From assembly GCF_009873495.1 (NCBI RefSeq), contig NZ_CP046703.1, positions 2,976,001 through 3,040,000 of the forward strand: a DNA stretch of 64,000 bases, in the 5' to 3' direction. The stretch's first letter is position 1; every line of letters starts with the position of its first letter. Of the stretch, positions 28,087 to 38,259 are shown in pieces. A program made the position numbers and the translations under genes. The stretch comes from Nostoc sp. ATCC 53789. Its GTDB lineage: Bacteria; Cyanobacteriota; Cyanobacteriia; Cyanobacteriales; Nostocaceae. The notes below the pieces were generated by a model. It did no database searches, was not told the DNA's origin, and saw only the letters and a program-made list of their open reading frames with translations.

Positions 28087-28303
28087 CTCTATCCTTGATT
28101 ATTCTTTGGGATCGTGAGCGCATTTTGGAGAATTAGCTCCTTGCCCACGCCCTTTCGGTGAGAAATTTAGATTACCGGATTGTCGATGACGGATAGGTTA
28201 TGGATGGGTTAATAGTTCGTTTATTTACAGTAATTTCACGGCTATTTTACTTGTTTGTGTAGCCGTGAATTATATAGTCCCTGACTGTGCTGCGCTGCTA
28301 TAT

Positions 28304-28609
28304 TTATTTACCGCTATAAAAAAAGGCAATTTCTTTTTCTTTTAGAGGTGCGAAACCAGCATCTACAAGTAATTGGTCGAGTTCTGCTTGGGGAATGTGC
28401 TTTGCACCAATTCGCACAATGCGCGATCGCATAGTATTAGATACGCCACTGCGCTGTCTATTGCCTTCTAGCGCCATGACTTTACCATAAAGTTCTAATT
28501 TGGCAGGCGGAATGGGAGAACCATCAAAATCAATTCCCTGTGCGATCGCTTCATCAATAGCATCAGCACCCGTGGTAGTTTGATTCCCTGGGTTAGTTTC
28601 GGTAGGCAT
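28304..28609 (-). CDS. DUF4090 family protein
   Basis: 101 residues, no membrane segment: DAIDEAIAQGIDFDGSPIPP, ALEGNRQRSGVSNTMRSRIV, RIGAKHIPQAELDQLLVDAG, ending EKEIAFFYSGK. I recognise this as a small, highly conserved cyanobacterial family (DUF4090, from memory). The basic, Arg-rich central helix might bind nucleic acid or another protein; no function is established. Confidence 0.65.
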   Translation of the reverse strand: MPTETNPGNQTTTGADAIDEAIAQGIDFDGSPIPPAKLELYGKVMALEGNRQRSGVSNTMRSRIVRIGAKHIPQAELDQLLVDAGFAPLKEKEIAFFYSGK

Positions 28610-28707
28610 AGTGATTTGATTTGCTCTTCTTTGCTATGGGTAGATTTTACCAGCCTTGCTGACACCTTTCTCCTGCTGAGTGTTAATTGCAATTGTCTGA
28701 ATCAAAA

Positions 28708-28927
28708 AACCTCTCCCTGGTTCAATACTTTTCGGTTAAGGGGGAAAGGGGAAGGGGAAAAGGGTTTGAATTTACCTTTACCCAACCCCAGTAACCTTTC
28801 CCCAGATCAAAAGAGAGATTGTTGAGTTTATCCAAAAAGTATTGCTCCCTGGTTTTACTAGGCAAAACCTTCCCTCTCCGATTCGGAGAGGGAAGACTTG
28901 AACTTTAGTTCAAGGCAGGGAGAGGTT
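28708..28927. repeat. Inverted-repeat element (copy 2) split by a MITE
   Basis: The outer element begins AACCTCTCCCTG (28708-28719) and ends with the exact reverse complement CAGGGAGAGGTT (28916-28927). It contains the hairpin CTCTCCGATTCGGAGAG, as in the copy 3' of icd. The 122-bp MITE-like element lies inside it, splitting the CTCCCTGGTT-TTACT junction that is continuous at 16441. Confidence 0.85.
28723..28844. mobile_element. 122-bp MITE-like element, copy 1
   Basis: Ends are inverted repeats (CAATACTTTTCGGTTAA; right end is AAAAGTATTG preceded by TTTATCCA). It is flanked on both sides by CTCCCTGGTT, a perfect 10-bp target duplication. The interior is purine-rich on the left and has AACCTTTCCCCAGATCAAAA on the right. 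A second copy of identical length lies at 54414-54535. No coding capacity. Confidence 0.85.
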
Positions 28928-28949
28928 CGTCTAACTCACGCCTAACAGA

Positions 28950-29204
28950 TTAATCACGAGCTTGTCGCGTCACCAAACCCCCAACAAACGCCCCTAAAAT
29001 CGTTCCTGTCCATAATCCTGTTGTGCTACCTTGCCATATTGCTCCTGGTGTCATCCAAGCGTTGCACATCACCTGGAAACCCCAAGATTGGTTTTGACAC
29101 TTTTGCCTATGCAGCATTATGGTGATTTGCCCACTAGTGTAAGCACCAAAAAAACCTGATGATAGCGCCAAAAAAGTGCAAATGAAAATTCTATTTTTTG
29201 TCAT
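28950..29204 (-). CDS. Small membrane protein of unknown function
   Basis: 84 residues. Hydrophobic segment near the N-terminus (IFICTFLALSSGFFGAYTSG) and another near the C-terminus (GTILGAFVGGLVTR), with two Cys and a Trp-rich loop between. Gly-rich ends suggest two packed membrane helices. The start codon at 29204 lies inside a TGACAAA heptamer array (ATG ACA AAA), so the repeat supplies the start. Not recognised; moderately likely to be real given the structured composition. Confidence 0.55.
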   Translation of the reverse strand: MTKNRIFICTFLALSSGFFGAYTSGQITIMLHRQKCQNQSWGFQVMCNAWMTPGAIWQGSTTGLWTGTILGAFVGGLVTRQARD

Positions 29205-29231
29205 TTGTCATTTGTCATTTGTCATTTGTCA
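29197..29231 (-). repeat. Five TGACAAA heptamers at a gene start
   Basis: On the plus strand this is five TTTGTCA units. The minus-strand gene ending at 29204 initiates at an ATG made by two adjoining units, as for rsmG at 9188. Confidence 0.9.
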
Positions 29232-29371
29232 TTGGGCATGGGCAAGAGGACTTGGGGACAAGGAGAATTGGGGACAAGGGGAAAGACTTGTTTCAAGTTC
29301 TCACCTCTTGTCCCCTTGTCCCCCTGCTTCCCCTGCCTCCTCATCCCCAATTCCCCATTCCCCATTCGCAA

Positions 29372-32300
29372 TCAACCCGTATTTCTCATCCCGGCTGCAA
29401 TTCCATTAATAGTTAACAATGCACCTCGCAGTAACTCGCCTTTGCTGTAACGAGAATGGATGACTCCAGAAGTGGCATTAGTATTCATAGACTGGCGTAG
29501 GCGCTTGAGCAGGGAAACTTGGATAAATCCCAAGGGGACAATTGTGCCATTGCGTAACTGCACAGATCGTTGCAGGACAGGATCGCCATCTAACAGTTGA
29601 TTGTGATCGGTGATTTTTAACACCAAATCTCTTGTGAGATAGAACTCGCTGGCAATTTGGTCAAAAACCTTGGCAAAACGAAGTTTATCTTCTGGTTTTG
29701 ACAATTCCTGAACGTAGTGATGTGCCATTTGCATATCTACTTTTGCCAAAGTCATCTCGGCTTTAGAAATCACCATCTTGAAAAAGGGCCACTTAACGTA
29801 AAAGTAGCGCATTAATTTCAAGTGTTCTTCTGGTTCTGCGTTCAAAAACTCTTGTAACGCTGTGCCAACACCGTACCAGGAAGGAAGCAAAAAGCGGGTT
29901 TGCGTCCAGCTAAATACCCAAGGAATAGCTCTTAGACTGCTTAAATCTTTCTTACCAGATGGGCGACGGGCTGGACGAGAACTAATTTGTAGCTGGCTAA
30001 TTTCTTCAATGGGGGTTACTTGATGGAAAAAGTCAACAAAATCAGGTTGTTCGTAGATTAAAGCCCGATAATGTTGCCGCGATCGCGCTGCTAATTCTTC
30101 CATAATCTCATTCCAGGGTTCAATATCATCAAACCCTGTCCGCAGCAGGCTAGCTTGAATCACAGCAGTGGTGATGGTTTCCATGTGGTACAAAGCCAAG
30201 TCCAACAAGGAGTATTTGGAAGCCAAAACTTCTCCTTGTTCGGTAATCTTGATTCGCCCATTGATACTATGACCCGGTTGAGCCAAAATTGCCTCGTAAG
30301 CAGGGCCACCTCCCCGCCCTACAGAACCGCCGCGTCCGTGGAAAATCCGCAAATTTATATCGTAGCCTTCTGCTATTTGTTGCAGTGATTTTTGGGCTTT
30401 ATGAATTTCCCAATTGCTGCTTAAAAAACCAGAGTCTTTGTTGCTGTCAGAATACCCCAGCATCACTTCTTGCAAGTTAGGGGTGAGGGGGGGGGCAAGG
30501 GAGGATGAATTTTCATCGGTTTCTTCTGCTTTTGCCTGTTCGTAGCCGCCGGCTAGCAAAGCGCGATATAACGGGAGTTCAAACAGTTTCCGCATAACGC
30601 TTCTGGAGCGTTGTAAGTCTTCTACTGTTTCAAATAAGGGGACAACTTGAATGGTTCCCACGGCTATGGCGGGGTCAAAAAGTCTGGCTTCTTTGGCTAA
30701 CAGTAGTACTTCTAGCACGTCGCTCACGTCGCGGCACATGCTGATAATGTAAGTTTGGCAGATATTTAGACCAAATTCTTGTTGGAGCGATCGCACGACG
30801 CGAAAAGTTTCAATTACATCGTTGGTTTTTTCAGAAAATGGCAATTCTGCTGGAATTAATGGCCGGCGGGTTTGCAGTTCTCCTGTGAGCCAAGCTACTT
30901 TTTGCTCCTCAGATAGTTCGTTGTAAGGTTGAGGTAATATTTGCAGGTATTGTAGGATCTCATCCAGCGCATCAGCGTGGCGGGATGATTCTTGACGGAT
31001 ATCTAGCTGTGTCAAGTTAAAACCAAAAATTTCTACCTGACAGATGAGATTTTCTAAATCTCGACAGCTTAAACCTGTTTCTGTCAAGTTACGCTGAATC
31101 ATCCGCAGTTCAGCTAAAAAATCGTCTCCCGAACGATACAGGGGACTATCTTGATTTTTTGGCGTTTCCCGATTGTACAAAGCTAGATTGCGATCGCGAG
31201 TATTTTCTAGCCGTTTCAGTACATAAGCGAGTTTCAGCCGATAGGGTTCTTGCCGATAACGCAGCGCCAGTGCATCATATACCTCACTCAACTGGGACTG
31301 ATCTAACTCTAGAGATTCCAGCAAATCTGGTAAGACATCACTCCAGTGCATCGACACACTCAACAATTCAATCAGATTTTTCACTGACTGAATATATCTC
31401 CCCAGCACCATTTTGCGCTGATAGCAAGCTGTTTGCCAGGTGATTTCTGGTGTAACTGATGGGTTCCCATCCCTATCTGAGCCGACCCAAGAGCCAAAAG
31501 AACAAAAGTTTTTACTTGGTGGTTCTAGCCAAGGAAAGGTATTGGATAGTGTATGTTTGAAACGTTTATAAAGTTGAGGAATGCCATCAAATAAAACTTC
31601 TTGGAAGTAGTGTAGGGCATAATCTACTTCATCTAGCACAGTGGGTTTGAACTGGTGAAGTTCGTCCGTGCGCCACCAGAGGCGAATTTCCTCGAGCAAT
31701 TGTTCGCGGACATCTGCTGCTTCCCAAGCATATCCGCCACCTGTACCACCAGCATGGTTTTCTAAGGTATCCAGTTTTTGCAAGAGTTGTACCACCTGTC
31801 GCTGCTTATCTCGGATGGTATGACGAACAATTTCCGTCGGGTGTGCTGTGAAAACTAAGCGCACATCCAGATGAGCAATGAGACGTTGAATTTGTTGGGG
31901 TGGTACATTCAGTTTGAATAAATAGGGAAACAAAGCAGCGAAAGTCCCTTTTGGTTTGACTTGTGCTTTTTCTAGATAGTTCTTTGCCAGCAATTCTGCT
32001 GCTATTCCCTTGCTAACAGGCGCATCATCTTCTCTTTGATTGGACGAGTAATTGACATTAGATGCTCTTTCTGCATCTGTAGGCTCTGTTTCTGCCTCAT
32101 AGCGGCCCAATTGCTGCCTTTGCTCGTATTCCTGCTCTATGATGTTAATCAGCTGAAAATACAGAGCGAAAGCACGAGCCGCGCGGATTGCTTCGTTGAT
32201 ATTTAGTTGTTCAATTAATTTGACGGCTGAGGATGCTTGGTCATTTGTTGCCTGTCCTTCTGGCGAACACAAATCGCGCAACTGCCGCAACAAGTCTACC

Positions 32301-32434
32301 ATGTTTTGACCGCATTCTTGCCGGAGAACAGACTCCCACAATTCTTCCACTACCTGGAGACGATGACGCAAAAATAATTCCGACACCGGGTATATATCCG
32401 CAGTTTGAGACGAAGAGTATAAAAGGGAACCCAT
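29372..32434 (-). CDS. ppc: Phosphoenolpyruvate carboxylase
   Basis: 1020 residues. Carboxylates PEP to oxaloacetate, the main anaplerotic reaction in cyanobacteria. Catalytic blocks: [19 protein letters not shown] (His), [20 protein letters not shown], the Lys/Arg block [20 protein letters not shown], and [20 protein letters not shown]. The C-terminus is the conserved [10 protein letters not shown], whose final Gly matters for activity. It lacks the N-terminal phosphorylated Ser motif of plant enzymes. Two variable linkers (about residues 117-140 and 640-655) are typical of cyanobacterial PEPC. Confidence 0.97.
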   Translation of the reverse strand: MGSLLYSSSQTADIYPVSELFLRHRLQVVEELWESVLRQECGQNMVDLLRQLRDLCSPEGQATNDQASSAVKLIEQLNINEAIRAARAFALYFQLINIIEQEYEQRQQLGRYEAETEPTDAERASNVNYSSNQREDDAPVSKGIAAELLAKNYLEKAQVKPKGTFAALFPYLFKLNVPPQQIQRLIAHLDVRLVFTAHPTEIVRHTIRDKQRQVVQLLQKLDTLENHAGGTGGGYAWEAADVREQLLEEIRLWWRTDELHQFKPTVLDEVDYALHYFQEVLFDGIPQLYKRFKHTLSNTFPWLEPPSKNFCSFGSWVGSDRDGNPSVTPEITWQTACYQRKMVLGRYIQSVKNLIELLSVSMHWSDVLPDLLESLELDQSQLSEVYDALALRYRQEPYRLKLAYVLKRLENTRDRNLALYNRETPKNQDSPLYRSGDDFLAELRMIQRNLTETGLSCRDLENLICQVEIFGFNLTQLDIRQESSRHADALDEILQYLQILPQPYNELSEEQKVAWLTGELQTRRPLIPAELPFSEKTNDVIETFRVVRSLQQEFGLNICQTYIISMCRDVSDVLEVLLLAKEARLFDPAIAVGTIQVVPLFETVEDLQRSRSVMRKLFELPLYRALLAGGYEQAKAEETDENSSSLAPPLTPNLQEVMLGYSDSNKDSGFLSSNWEIHKAQKSLQQIAEGYDINLRIFHGRGGSVGRGGGPAYEAILAQPGHSINGRIKITEQGEVLASKYSLLDLALYHMETITTAVIQASLLRTGFDDIEPWNEIMEELAARSRQHYRALIYEQPDFVDFFHQVTPIEEISQLQISSRPARRPSGKKDLSSLRAIPWVFSWTQTRFLLPSWYGVGTALQEFLNAEPEEHLKLMRYFYVKWPFFKMVISKAEMTLAKVDMQMAHHYVQELSKPEDKLRFAKVFDQIASEFYLTRDLVLKITDHNQLLDGDPVLQRSVQLRNGTIVPLGFIQVSLLKRLRQSMNTNATSGVIHSRYSKGELLRGALLTINGIAAGMRNTG

Positions 32435-32535
32435 ATTCTCTATCTTGTAAAGCTAATAACTGTTTACGCTTCTAGGTTTTCTACTGAATGCTCATCGGGT
32501 TATTCCTGAGCAAATAATTATTTGGTGTATATTTT

Positions 32536-32772
32536 CTAAGTTTGATTAGTTTCGCGCTCCTCTGGGAAGTCGAGAATGGGTAGGCGATCGCCTCGAAACA
32601 ATTCTTCACTGGCTTCCCCTATGCTTTCTAGTGCCCTTACGGTGGTTTTTCCGGTAATGAGCAGCAGTAATATAGACGCTGTACCTATTTGTAAAAGGAA
32701 CGATTGGGGAATGGTAAATAAATCGATATGGGATGGCGGGTTAGTTGAGGGTTCTTGGTTGGCAGGAGGCAT
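32536..32772 (-). CDS. Small single-span membrane protein, unknown
   Basis: 78 residues: a Pro-rich N-terminus (PPANQEPSTNPPSHIDLFTI), one membrane segment (FLLQIGTASILLLLITGKTT), then a soluble tail (RALESIGEASEELFRGDRLP). The clear anchor-plus-tail organisation and ATG start support a real gene. It lies 101 bp upstream of ppc on the same strand. No family recognised; probably conserved among Nostocales (inference). Confidence 0.6.
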   Translation of the reverse strand: MPPANQEPSTNPPSHIDLFTIPQSFLLQIGTASILLLLITGKTTVRALESIGEASEELFRGDRLPILDFPEERETNQT

Positions 32773-33313
32773 TGCTAATTTTTGGTTATGGGAATTGATC
32801 TAGGAGTCATTTGTCATTGGTAAGGGCTTTAAACCTATTTACGTTTCGTAATATACTTGGTTTTTTTCCGCCAACTTACTTAGGAATTAGGATGAATCCA
32901 ACAATCGAGGGATGGAGTTGAAATGAGATAAGCTTGTTGGTTATTTCACCTATTAGGGGCGTTAGCGCCATGAAACGCAAGTCTAGCTTTAAAGGACAAG
33001 TCATTAGCCAGTCATATAGAATTATTCTGACTCCTGGCTTCTGTACAGACGCGAAATCGTGTCTCTCTTGTACAAACGCGATTAATCGCGTTTCTCCTAA
33101 CTTCTGATTTATGACTCCCTATTAGTAAAATAAACGCAAAACTCAATATTAGTCAGACTTACAACCTGTACAAGACTATCTTGGCCGATTTTGTAAGCTA
33201 CGAAGGTAACAAAATTGTTAAAAAAAAACGTCAGAGTGTGATAGACCTATGGTTCTAGTTTACAAGTGCAGGCACTATCCCCCAACCATCGCTTCCTGTA
33301 AAGTTAACTTCCC
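32773..33313. other. Intergenic region with GCGATTAATCGC repeat
   Basis: 541 bp, no gene seen. Contains a copy of the Nostoc palindromic word ACGCGATTAATCGCGT (about 33077-33092), which also lies inside the caspase-like gene at 44819. The part next to 33313 should carry the promoter of the DUF1574 gene. Confidence 0.55.
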
Positions 33314-36300
33314 ATGAAAACAGTATTACCAGATCGCCAGCAATCCTTAGTGCAATGGGTGAGCCAAGCCACAGGGATTAACACTTTCGGGGTGAAAGTC
33401 CGGTTACGGGGAAATGACCTTCATATTCTTTGTGAAGGTACTGAATGTCCGCAGCGTTGGCGTACTTTGTCTGATTTGCTGCAAGCATTACAGCAAACAA
33501 ACTTAGATATTCTCACAAGCAGCGAACAAACCTCAATATATCAAGTATTTGTCTATGGCCGAAGAAAAGGGGAACAGCGCCCCAAATGGTGCCATCGGGT
33601 TTACTTAAATCAAATAGATAAGCATCTTGAGCAAGTGGAGCAAGCCTTGCTAGCAGATGCGGAAAAATCAAAACAGTCGGGTGGGGCGCTAATTGTCTCT
33701 AACGAAAGTTTGGCACGCCAAGGGAACCCAGAGGCGATCGCTAGATATCTCAGCGAAACTCTGAGTACGTTAGGTGTATCGGTACAGGCAAAGATTAAGC
33801 CATATCAGCCAAAGAACTCTCAGCCGGAAGAAAACCGCCTGTGGATATTTTGCCAGTCGAGCTATAGCCCTGATGCCTCATTGCTTGCAGAACCAATAGC
33901 AGAGAAGTTGCGTTATCTCAAGCTTTCTGGCTACCAAGATGCCGTAATTGTTTCTCAGGTGAGCGGCGAAACTGCCCCTGATTGGTTGCTGCGTGTCGAT
34001 TTGACCCCATCAGAGGTAATGCTGAAAGAATGGGCGCGTTGGGGTGATATCCAAGCGATCGCTCGGCTATTAACTGAGGTATTGTCAGGATTAAAAGTTG
34101 CTGTCCAAGCTTCTCTGAAGGAATCAACTCTACACATCTTTTGTACGCCAGCTTTTGATCCTTTAGGAACTGCGCCAATCCCAGACAAAGCGGTGTGCTT
34201 AGAGGCAATCGTACCCCAGTTAGAAGCGATCGCACCTCAAGGCATTCTCGCCGCCACCATCTACGGGCAAAAAGCAGGCGACAAGCAACCCACTTGGATT
34301 GATTGGCTAGCTTTACCCGCCACAACCTATCCCGCCTTTGCCACATCACCGCTAGATTTGGCTAATACTGGCGATGAACCAGCCATCACATTTTTACTAG
34401 AGCGTTTACTAAATCCTGACTTGGATTGGCGTTTATTGACAGGTGGAATTCGTGTCCTCTTACTGAACAAAAATGATTTACTGCACATTATGTGTGATGC
34501 ACCTGTTTGTCCAGGTCGTCAGCAAGTAGCAAGTAAAATTACGCAGTTTATCCGCCATTTGAAAATTCCCGGTATTATGGGGATACGTATATACGGTCGC
34601 CGGGCTGGGAATAAAGAACCTTTTTGGCACTATGGCGTTGATCTTGAACATCGCCAACGTTTAGTACCAGAAGCAACACCAGAATTCGCTGCCACTTCTA
34701 AATACGTCGATGATTTGATACCCTCTGAGACTAGTGAACCAATTTTGCGCCCAGACTTAACAACAGAAGAAGTTCAAAGTTTTGTAACAGAAGTAGCGCG
34801 AGATTGGATAGCAACGGCGAGTGCAACCGCGAAAAAGTTCCTGTTAAAAAGCCAGCTATTTACAGAAAGCCACCAGTTAGCAGAAGAAAATCCTGACGAT
34901 CAAGGACTTAAGATTGCTCTAGTTTGGGGGACATTGGGATTATTACTCACTCTCCAAACTGATTGGGTATTGGGTCGAATTACTGCACAGACTAAACCGA
35001 GTTTGCCAAAAGTTGCCAGTGTTTTACCTTCATCATCTGGACAAAAGGCATCTTTAACATCTGAAAAAACTCAGAGTGAGAAAACGGTATTTTTTAGCAG
35101 CAGTTCTAAAACAAAATCTCCTGCAAATCAGAGTTCTGTATTTAATGCTTCTGAGTTTACTCAAAGTGATGATACTTCGACCAAAAATTTGGCAGCCGCA
35201 CCATTGAAAGAAAAAGCAACCGCAACAGCTATTCTTTTAGCAGCGCGATCGCAAATGCCAAGTTTCAATGTCAGGCAGTTAGATGAGCAGCTAGCACTGT
35301 ATAAACAGCGTTTAGCGAGAACTGGTACACCGCCCGATGTGTTGATTATTGGCTCCTCCCGCGCCCTCAGAGGAGTAGATCCAGCAGAACTTTCTAAAGC
35401 TTTAGCGACTCAGGGCTATCCCAATATTGACGTGTTTAACTTTGGGATCAACGGTGCTACTGCACAAGTTGTAGACTTTGTGCTTCGTCACGTACTGGAA
35501 CCATCAGAACTGCCTAAAATAATTCTCTGGGCGGATGGGGCCCGTGCTTTCAATGGTGGACGCGAGGACATTACCTTTAAATCCATCGCTGCATCAGCTG
35601 GTTATAAGCAAGCATTACAAAAGAAACCAAAAATCGCAAATAGCAGCGAATCGCCCGAAAATCAGGAAAGTTCGCCAGAAGAGAAGGTAAAAGAAGAAAA
35701 ACAGGAGATTAGCACATATCAAGCTGTCAATGATTCGTTAAATCAGGGTCTAGCATCTCTTTCTGCTAGCTATCAAAACCGCGACCAAATTAAAGGCTTA
35801 TTGCAAAAACAATTGCTTATATTTGGTAGTAATCAGACAGTTGCATCACAAAAACAGCTAACAGATGGAACTTCAGATGAGAGTATTTCTCAGCAAGCAG
35901 TTGATTTTGATGGCTTTCTACCTTTGTCTATTCGCTTCAATCCTGCTAGATACTATCAAAAACATTCTAGAGTTCCCGGAAATTACGACAACGACTATAA
36001 ATTTTTCCAAGTAGAAGGACAGCAAGATGCTGCTCTTCAAGAAGTGCTTCAGTTTACCCAGTCTCAGAAAATTTCCTTAGTGTTTGTCAATATGCCTCTC
36101 ACGGCAGATTATTTAGATCCAGTGCGTAGACAATATGAGCAACAATTTCAGCAATATATGTTGCGTCTAGCTACTAATCCCAATTTTATATATCGGGATC
36201 TGAGCCAAAAGTGGCCCAAAGCACATGACTACTTCTCTGATCCCAGCCACCTCAACCGCTTTGGAGCATACGAAGTCTCCAAAAAGCTGGCTAATGATCC

Positions 36301-36325
36301 GATGATTCCCTGGCCAGTGAAGTAG
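33314..36325 (+). CDS. DUF1574 protein: four-fold repeated N-terminal domain plus AlgJ-like SGNH domain
   Basis: 1003 residues. The N-terminal half holds four related modules, about residues 21-98, 153-230, 258-334 and 378-444. Each has a strand containing LHI(F/L/M)C or LWIFC and ends with a YGxRxGxxxPxW-like segment (YGRRKGEQRPKW, YGQKAGDKQPTW, YGRRAGNKEPFW). A hydrophobic segment (LVWGTLGLLLTLQTDWVLG, ~535-555) then precedes a Ser/Lys-rich linker and an SGNH/GDSL-like domain with nucleophile loop IIGSSRAL (Ser ~681) and a C-terminal Asp-x-x-His (DPSHLNRFG, ~976-979). The MBOAT gene follows. Together they resemble AlgJ/AlgX plus AlgI, which O-acetylate polysaccharides. Confidence 0.82.
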   Translation: MKTVLPDRQQSLVQWVSQATGINTFGVKVRLRGNDLHILCEGTECPQRWRTLSDLLQALQQTNLDILTSSEQTSIYQVFVYGRRKGEQRPKWCHRVYLNQIDKHLEQVEQALLADAEKSKQSGGALIVSNESLARQGNPEAIARYLSETLSTLGVSVQAKIKPYQPKNSQPEENRLWIFCQSSYSPDASLLAEPIAEKLRYLKLSGYQDAVIVSQVSGETAPDWLLRVDLTPSEVMLKEWARWGDIQAIARLLTEVLSGLKVAVQASLKESTLHIFCTPAFDPLGTAPIPDKAVCLEAIVPQLEAIAPQGILAATIYGQKAGDKQPTWIDWLALPATTYPAFATSPLDLANTGDEPAITFLLERLLNPDLDWRLLTGGIRVLLLNKNDLLHIMCDAPVCPGRQQVASKITQFIRHLKIPGIMGIRIYGRRAGNKEPFWHYGVDLEHRQRLVPEATPEFAATSKYVDDLIPSETSEPILRPDLTTEEVQSFVTEVARDWIATASATAKKFLLKSQLFTESHQLAEENPDDQGLKIALVWGTLGLLLTLQTDWVLGRITAQTKPSLPKVASVLPSSSGQKASLTSEKTQSEKTVFFSSSSKTKSPANQSSVFNASEFTQSDDTSTKNLAAAPLKEKATATAILLAARSQMPSFNVRQLDEQLALYKQRLARTGTPPDVLIIGSSRALRGVDPAELSKALATQGYPNIDVFNFGINGATAQVVDFVLRHVLEPSELPKIILWADGARAFNGGREDITFKSIAASAGYKQALQKKPKIANSSESPENQESSPEEKVKEEKQEISTYQAVNDSLNQGLASLSASYQNRDQIKGLLQKQLLIFGSNQTVASQKQLTDGTSDESISQQAVDFDGFLPLSIRFNPARYYQKHSRVPGNYDNDYKFFQVEGQQDAALQEVLQFTQSQKISLVFVNMPLTADYLDPVRRQYEQQFQQYMLRLATNPNFIYRDLSQKWPKAHDYFSDPSHLNRFGAYEVSKKLANDPMIPWPVK

Positions 36326-36400
36326 GTAAGTGGGGAGCAGAGGAGGCAAGGGGGACAAGGGGACAAAGAGAATAATTAATGCCCAATGCCCCATGCCCAA

Positions 36401-36428
36401 TGACAAATGACAAATAACAAATGACTAA
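36401..36428 (+). repeat. TGACAAA heptamers just before the MBOAT gene
   Basis: Four units, the last two degenerate (TAACAAA, TGACTAA), end three bases before the MBOAT start codon. Upstream (36326-36400) is further repeat DNA with GGGGACAAGGGGACAAAG and AATGCCCAATGCCCCATGCC words. Confidence 0.8.
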
Positions 36429-36431
36429 AAA

Positions 36432-37931
36432 ATGAACTTTATATCAATTTTTTATGGTCTTTTCTTGTTGAGTGTTTTAGGAATTTACTGGTCTTTAGCA
36501 CAACAGAAATTACGATTATGGACGCTGCTAATTGCTAGTTTGGTTTTCTACGCATCTTTGCATATCCAATACATACCATTGCTATTAGCATTGACGTTTA
36601 TCAATTTCCGTTTGGGGCTAGAGATTGGAAAAAATACATCACCAGGAAAACATTCTCTTGACTGGCAAATTTCTAATGAAGAGTGGCAATTTGCCCAAGG
36701 TGACTGGAATCGCCGTCGTCTAAAAGTTTTGTGGCTGGGTATAGCTTTAAATGTTTTACTATTATTAGCTTTTAAGTATCTAACCCCTCTATTTAAGTTT
36801 GTTTTCAATATCCAAACAAACTCACCAGATAGCTCTTTTAAATTGATTGCACCTTTGGGAATTTCATTTTTCACCTTTGAGTGTATTGCCTATTTAATAG
36901 ATGTCTATCGTGGTGCGCCTGCTACCGATCAGTTTCTTAAATTTGCAACCTATAAATTATTCTTCGCCAAACTGATTTCCGGCCCGATTACGCGCTACCA
37001 CAACTTAGCAAATCAATTCAATACGCTAGACTTTCCCAGTGCCGATAGAGTAGCAGAGGCGCTGTGGTTAATTGCTAGAGGTGCAGTCAAAAAAGGTATT
37101 TTTGCAGACCACCTAGGAATTTTTGTCGATTTATGTTTTGGTAACTTACAACGGGCCGGTAGTACCGATCTCTGGTTAGCAACATTCGCCTACGGTTTGC
37201 AGTTATATCTAGATTTCAACGGTTACGTAGATATTGCCCGTGGAAGTGCTTTACTTTTCGGCTTGGTTCTACCTGAAAATTTTGACTTTCCCTACTTCAG
37301 CACCAGTATTGGAGAATTTTGGCGGCGCTGGCATATCACTCTCGGAGATTGGCTACGTAACTATGTCTACTTTCCTTTGGGTGGTTCGCGTCGCGGTTTA
37401 GTCCGCACCTGCTGGAATTTATTTACTGTGATGCTAATCGCTGGCATCTGGCACGGGGCTGCTTTAGGTTATGTAGTTTGGGGCATATTCCACGGGTTAG
37501 CCTTGGTGGTTCATCGACTTACAGATGCTATGAGCGATCGCTTTGAAAATCTGGAGCAATTCTGGCAAAATCCTCTAGGTATCTTCGTTGCTTGGTTTTT
37601 GACCCAACTGATGGTTTTTACCTCTTGGATTTGGTTCCGTCTACCGAATATCGCAGACTCTTCTTTAGTAATTCGACACCTTTGGCGTTATCCTGCTGAT
37701 GCCCAGTTTGCTCAAAAGGTCTATGTAGATGCTTTAAATATTAGCCAATACCAACTCACTTGGGTGCTGCTAACTTTGGCTGCTCTGATGGCTTTAGTCT
37801 ATGCCTTTAACCGAATGCTGAAGTTAGAGTTTAACTGGCCCATTAAGCTTGTCTTTGTCCCTCTATGTTTCTACGCTGTTTGGTTATTAGCTCCTGAAGG
37901 CAGTTTGCCCTATATCTACTTTGATTTTTAA
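36432..37931 (+). CDS. MBOAT family O-acyltransferase (AlgI-like)
   Basis: 499 residues, polytopic. Membrane-bound O-acyltransferases pass acyl groups across the membrane. Family marks: PLGISFFTFECIAYLIDVYR, LISGPITRYHNL, LYLDFNGYVDIARGSALLFG, PYFSTSIGEFWRRWHITLGD, WLRNYVYFPLGGSRRG, and the catalytic-His region MLIAGIWHGAALGYVVWGIF. The preceding DUF1574/SGNH gene (106 bp upstream) is the likely periplasmic partner, as AlgJ is for AlgI. Target polysaccharide unknown; cell-wall or exopolysaccharide acetylation is inferred. Confidence 0.92.
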   Translation: MNFISIFYGLFLLSVLGIYWSLAQQKLRLWTLLIASLVFYASLHIQYIPLLLALTFINFRLGLEIGKNTSPGKHSLDWQISNEEWQFAQGDWNRRRLKVLWLGIALNVLLLLAFKYLTPLFKFVFNIQTNSPDSSFKLIAPLGISFFTFECIAYLIDVYRGAPATDQFLKFATYKLFFAKLISGPITRYHNLANQFNTLDFPSADRVAEALWLIARGAVKKGIFADHLGIFVDLCFGNLQRAGSTDLWLATFAYGLQLYLDFNGYVDIARGSALLFGLVLPENFDFPYFSTSIGEFWRRWHITLGDWLRNYVYFPLGGSRRGLVRTCWNLFTVMLIAGIWHGAALGYVVWGIFHGLALVVHRLTDAMSDRFENLEQFWQNPLGIFVAWFLTQLMVFTSWIWFRLPNIADSSLVIRHLWRYPADAQFAQKVYVDALNISQYQLTWVLLTLAALMALVYAFNRMLKLEFNWPIKLVFVPLCFYAVWLLAPEGSLPYIYFDF

Positions 37932-38259
37932 GTTTCTAGAAACAATGAACTGCAACATAAGACAATTTACAACTTATTATTTCGTTACAATTTATCCTGG
38001 CTATTTGTAACGGAATGTAAAGAGAATAAACTAGGCGATCGGTTTAATTTTGCAATAGCTTAGAAAGCTTTAATCGCTTACTTTTATCACTATTATTTAT
38101 AGTAGAAAAACTTTACATTTCGACGATCTTGTTAAAGAATTCTATTACAGAATATTAAGCCAAAGATCGCGTCCAAGTAATTTCATGTAGACTGTAATTC
38201 AACAGGCAAAACAAAATCTGCTTGTTCCATTTTTAACAAAAAATAGCACTTATAAAACA
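37932..38259 (+). promoter_or_regulatory. psbA upstream region
   Basis: 328 bp of AT-rich DNA with no gene. A possible sigma70-type pair is TTGTTA (~38132) and ATATTA (~38155) with 17 bp between; this is by eye only. Just before the ATG lies an A-rich leader (CACTTATAAAACA) without an obvious Shine-Dalgarno motif. Confidence 0.35.
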
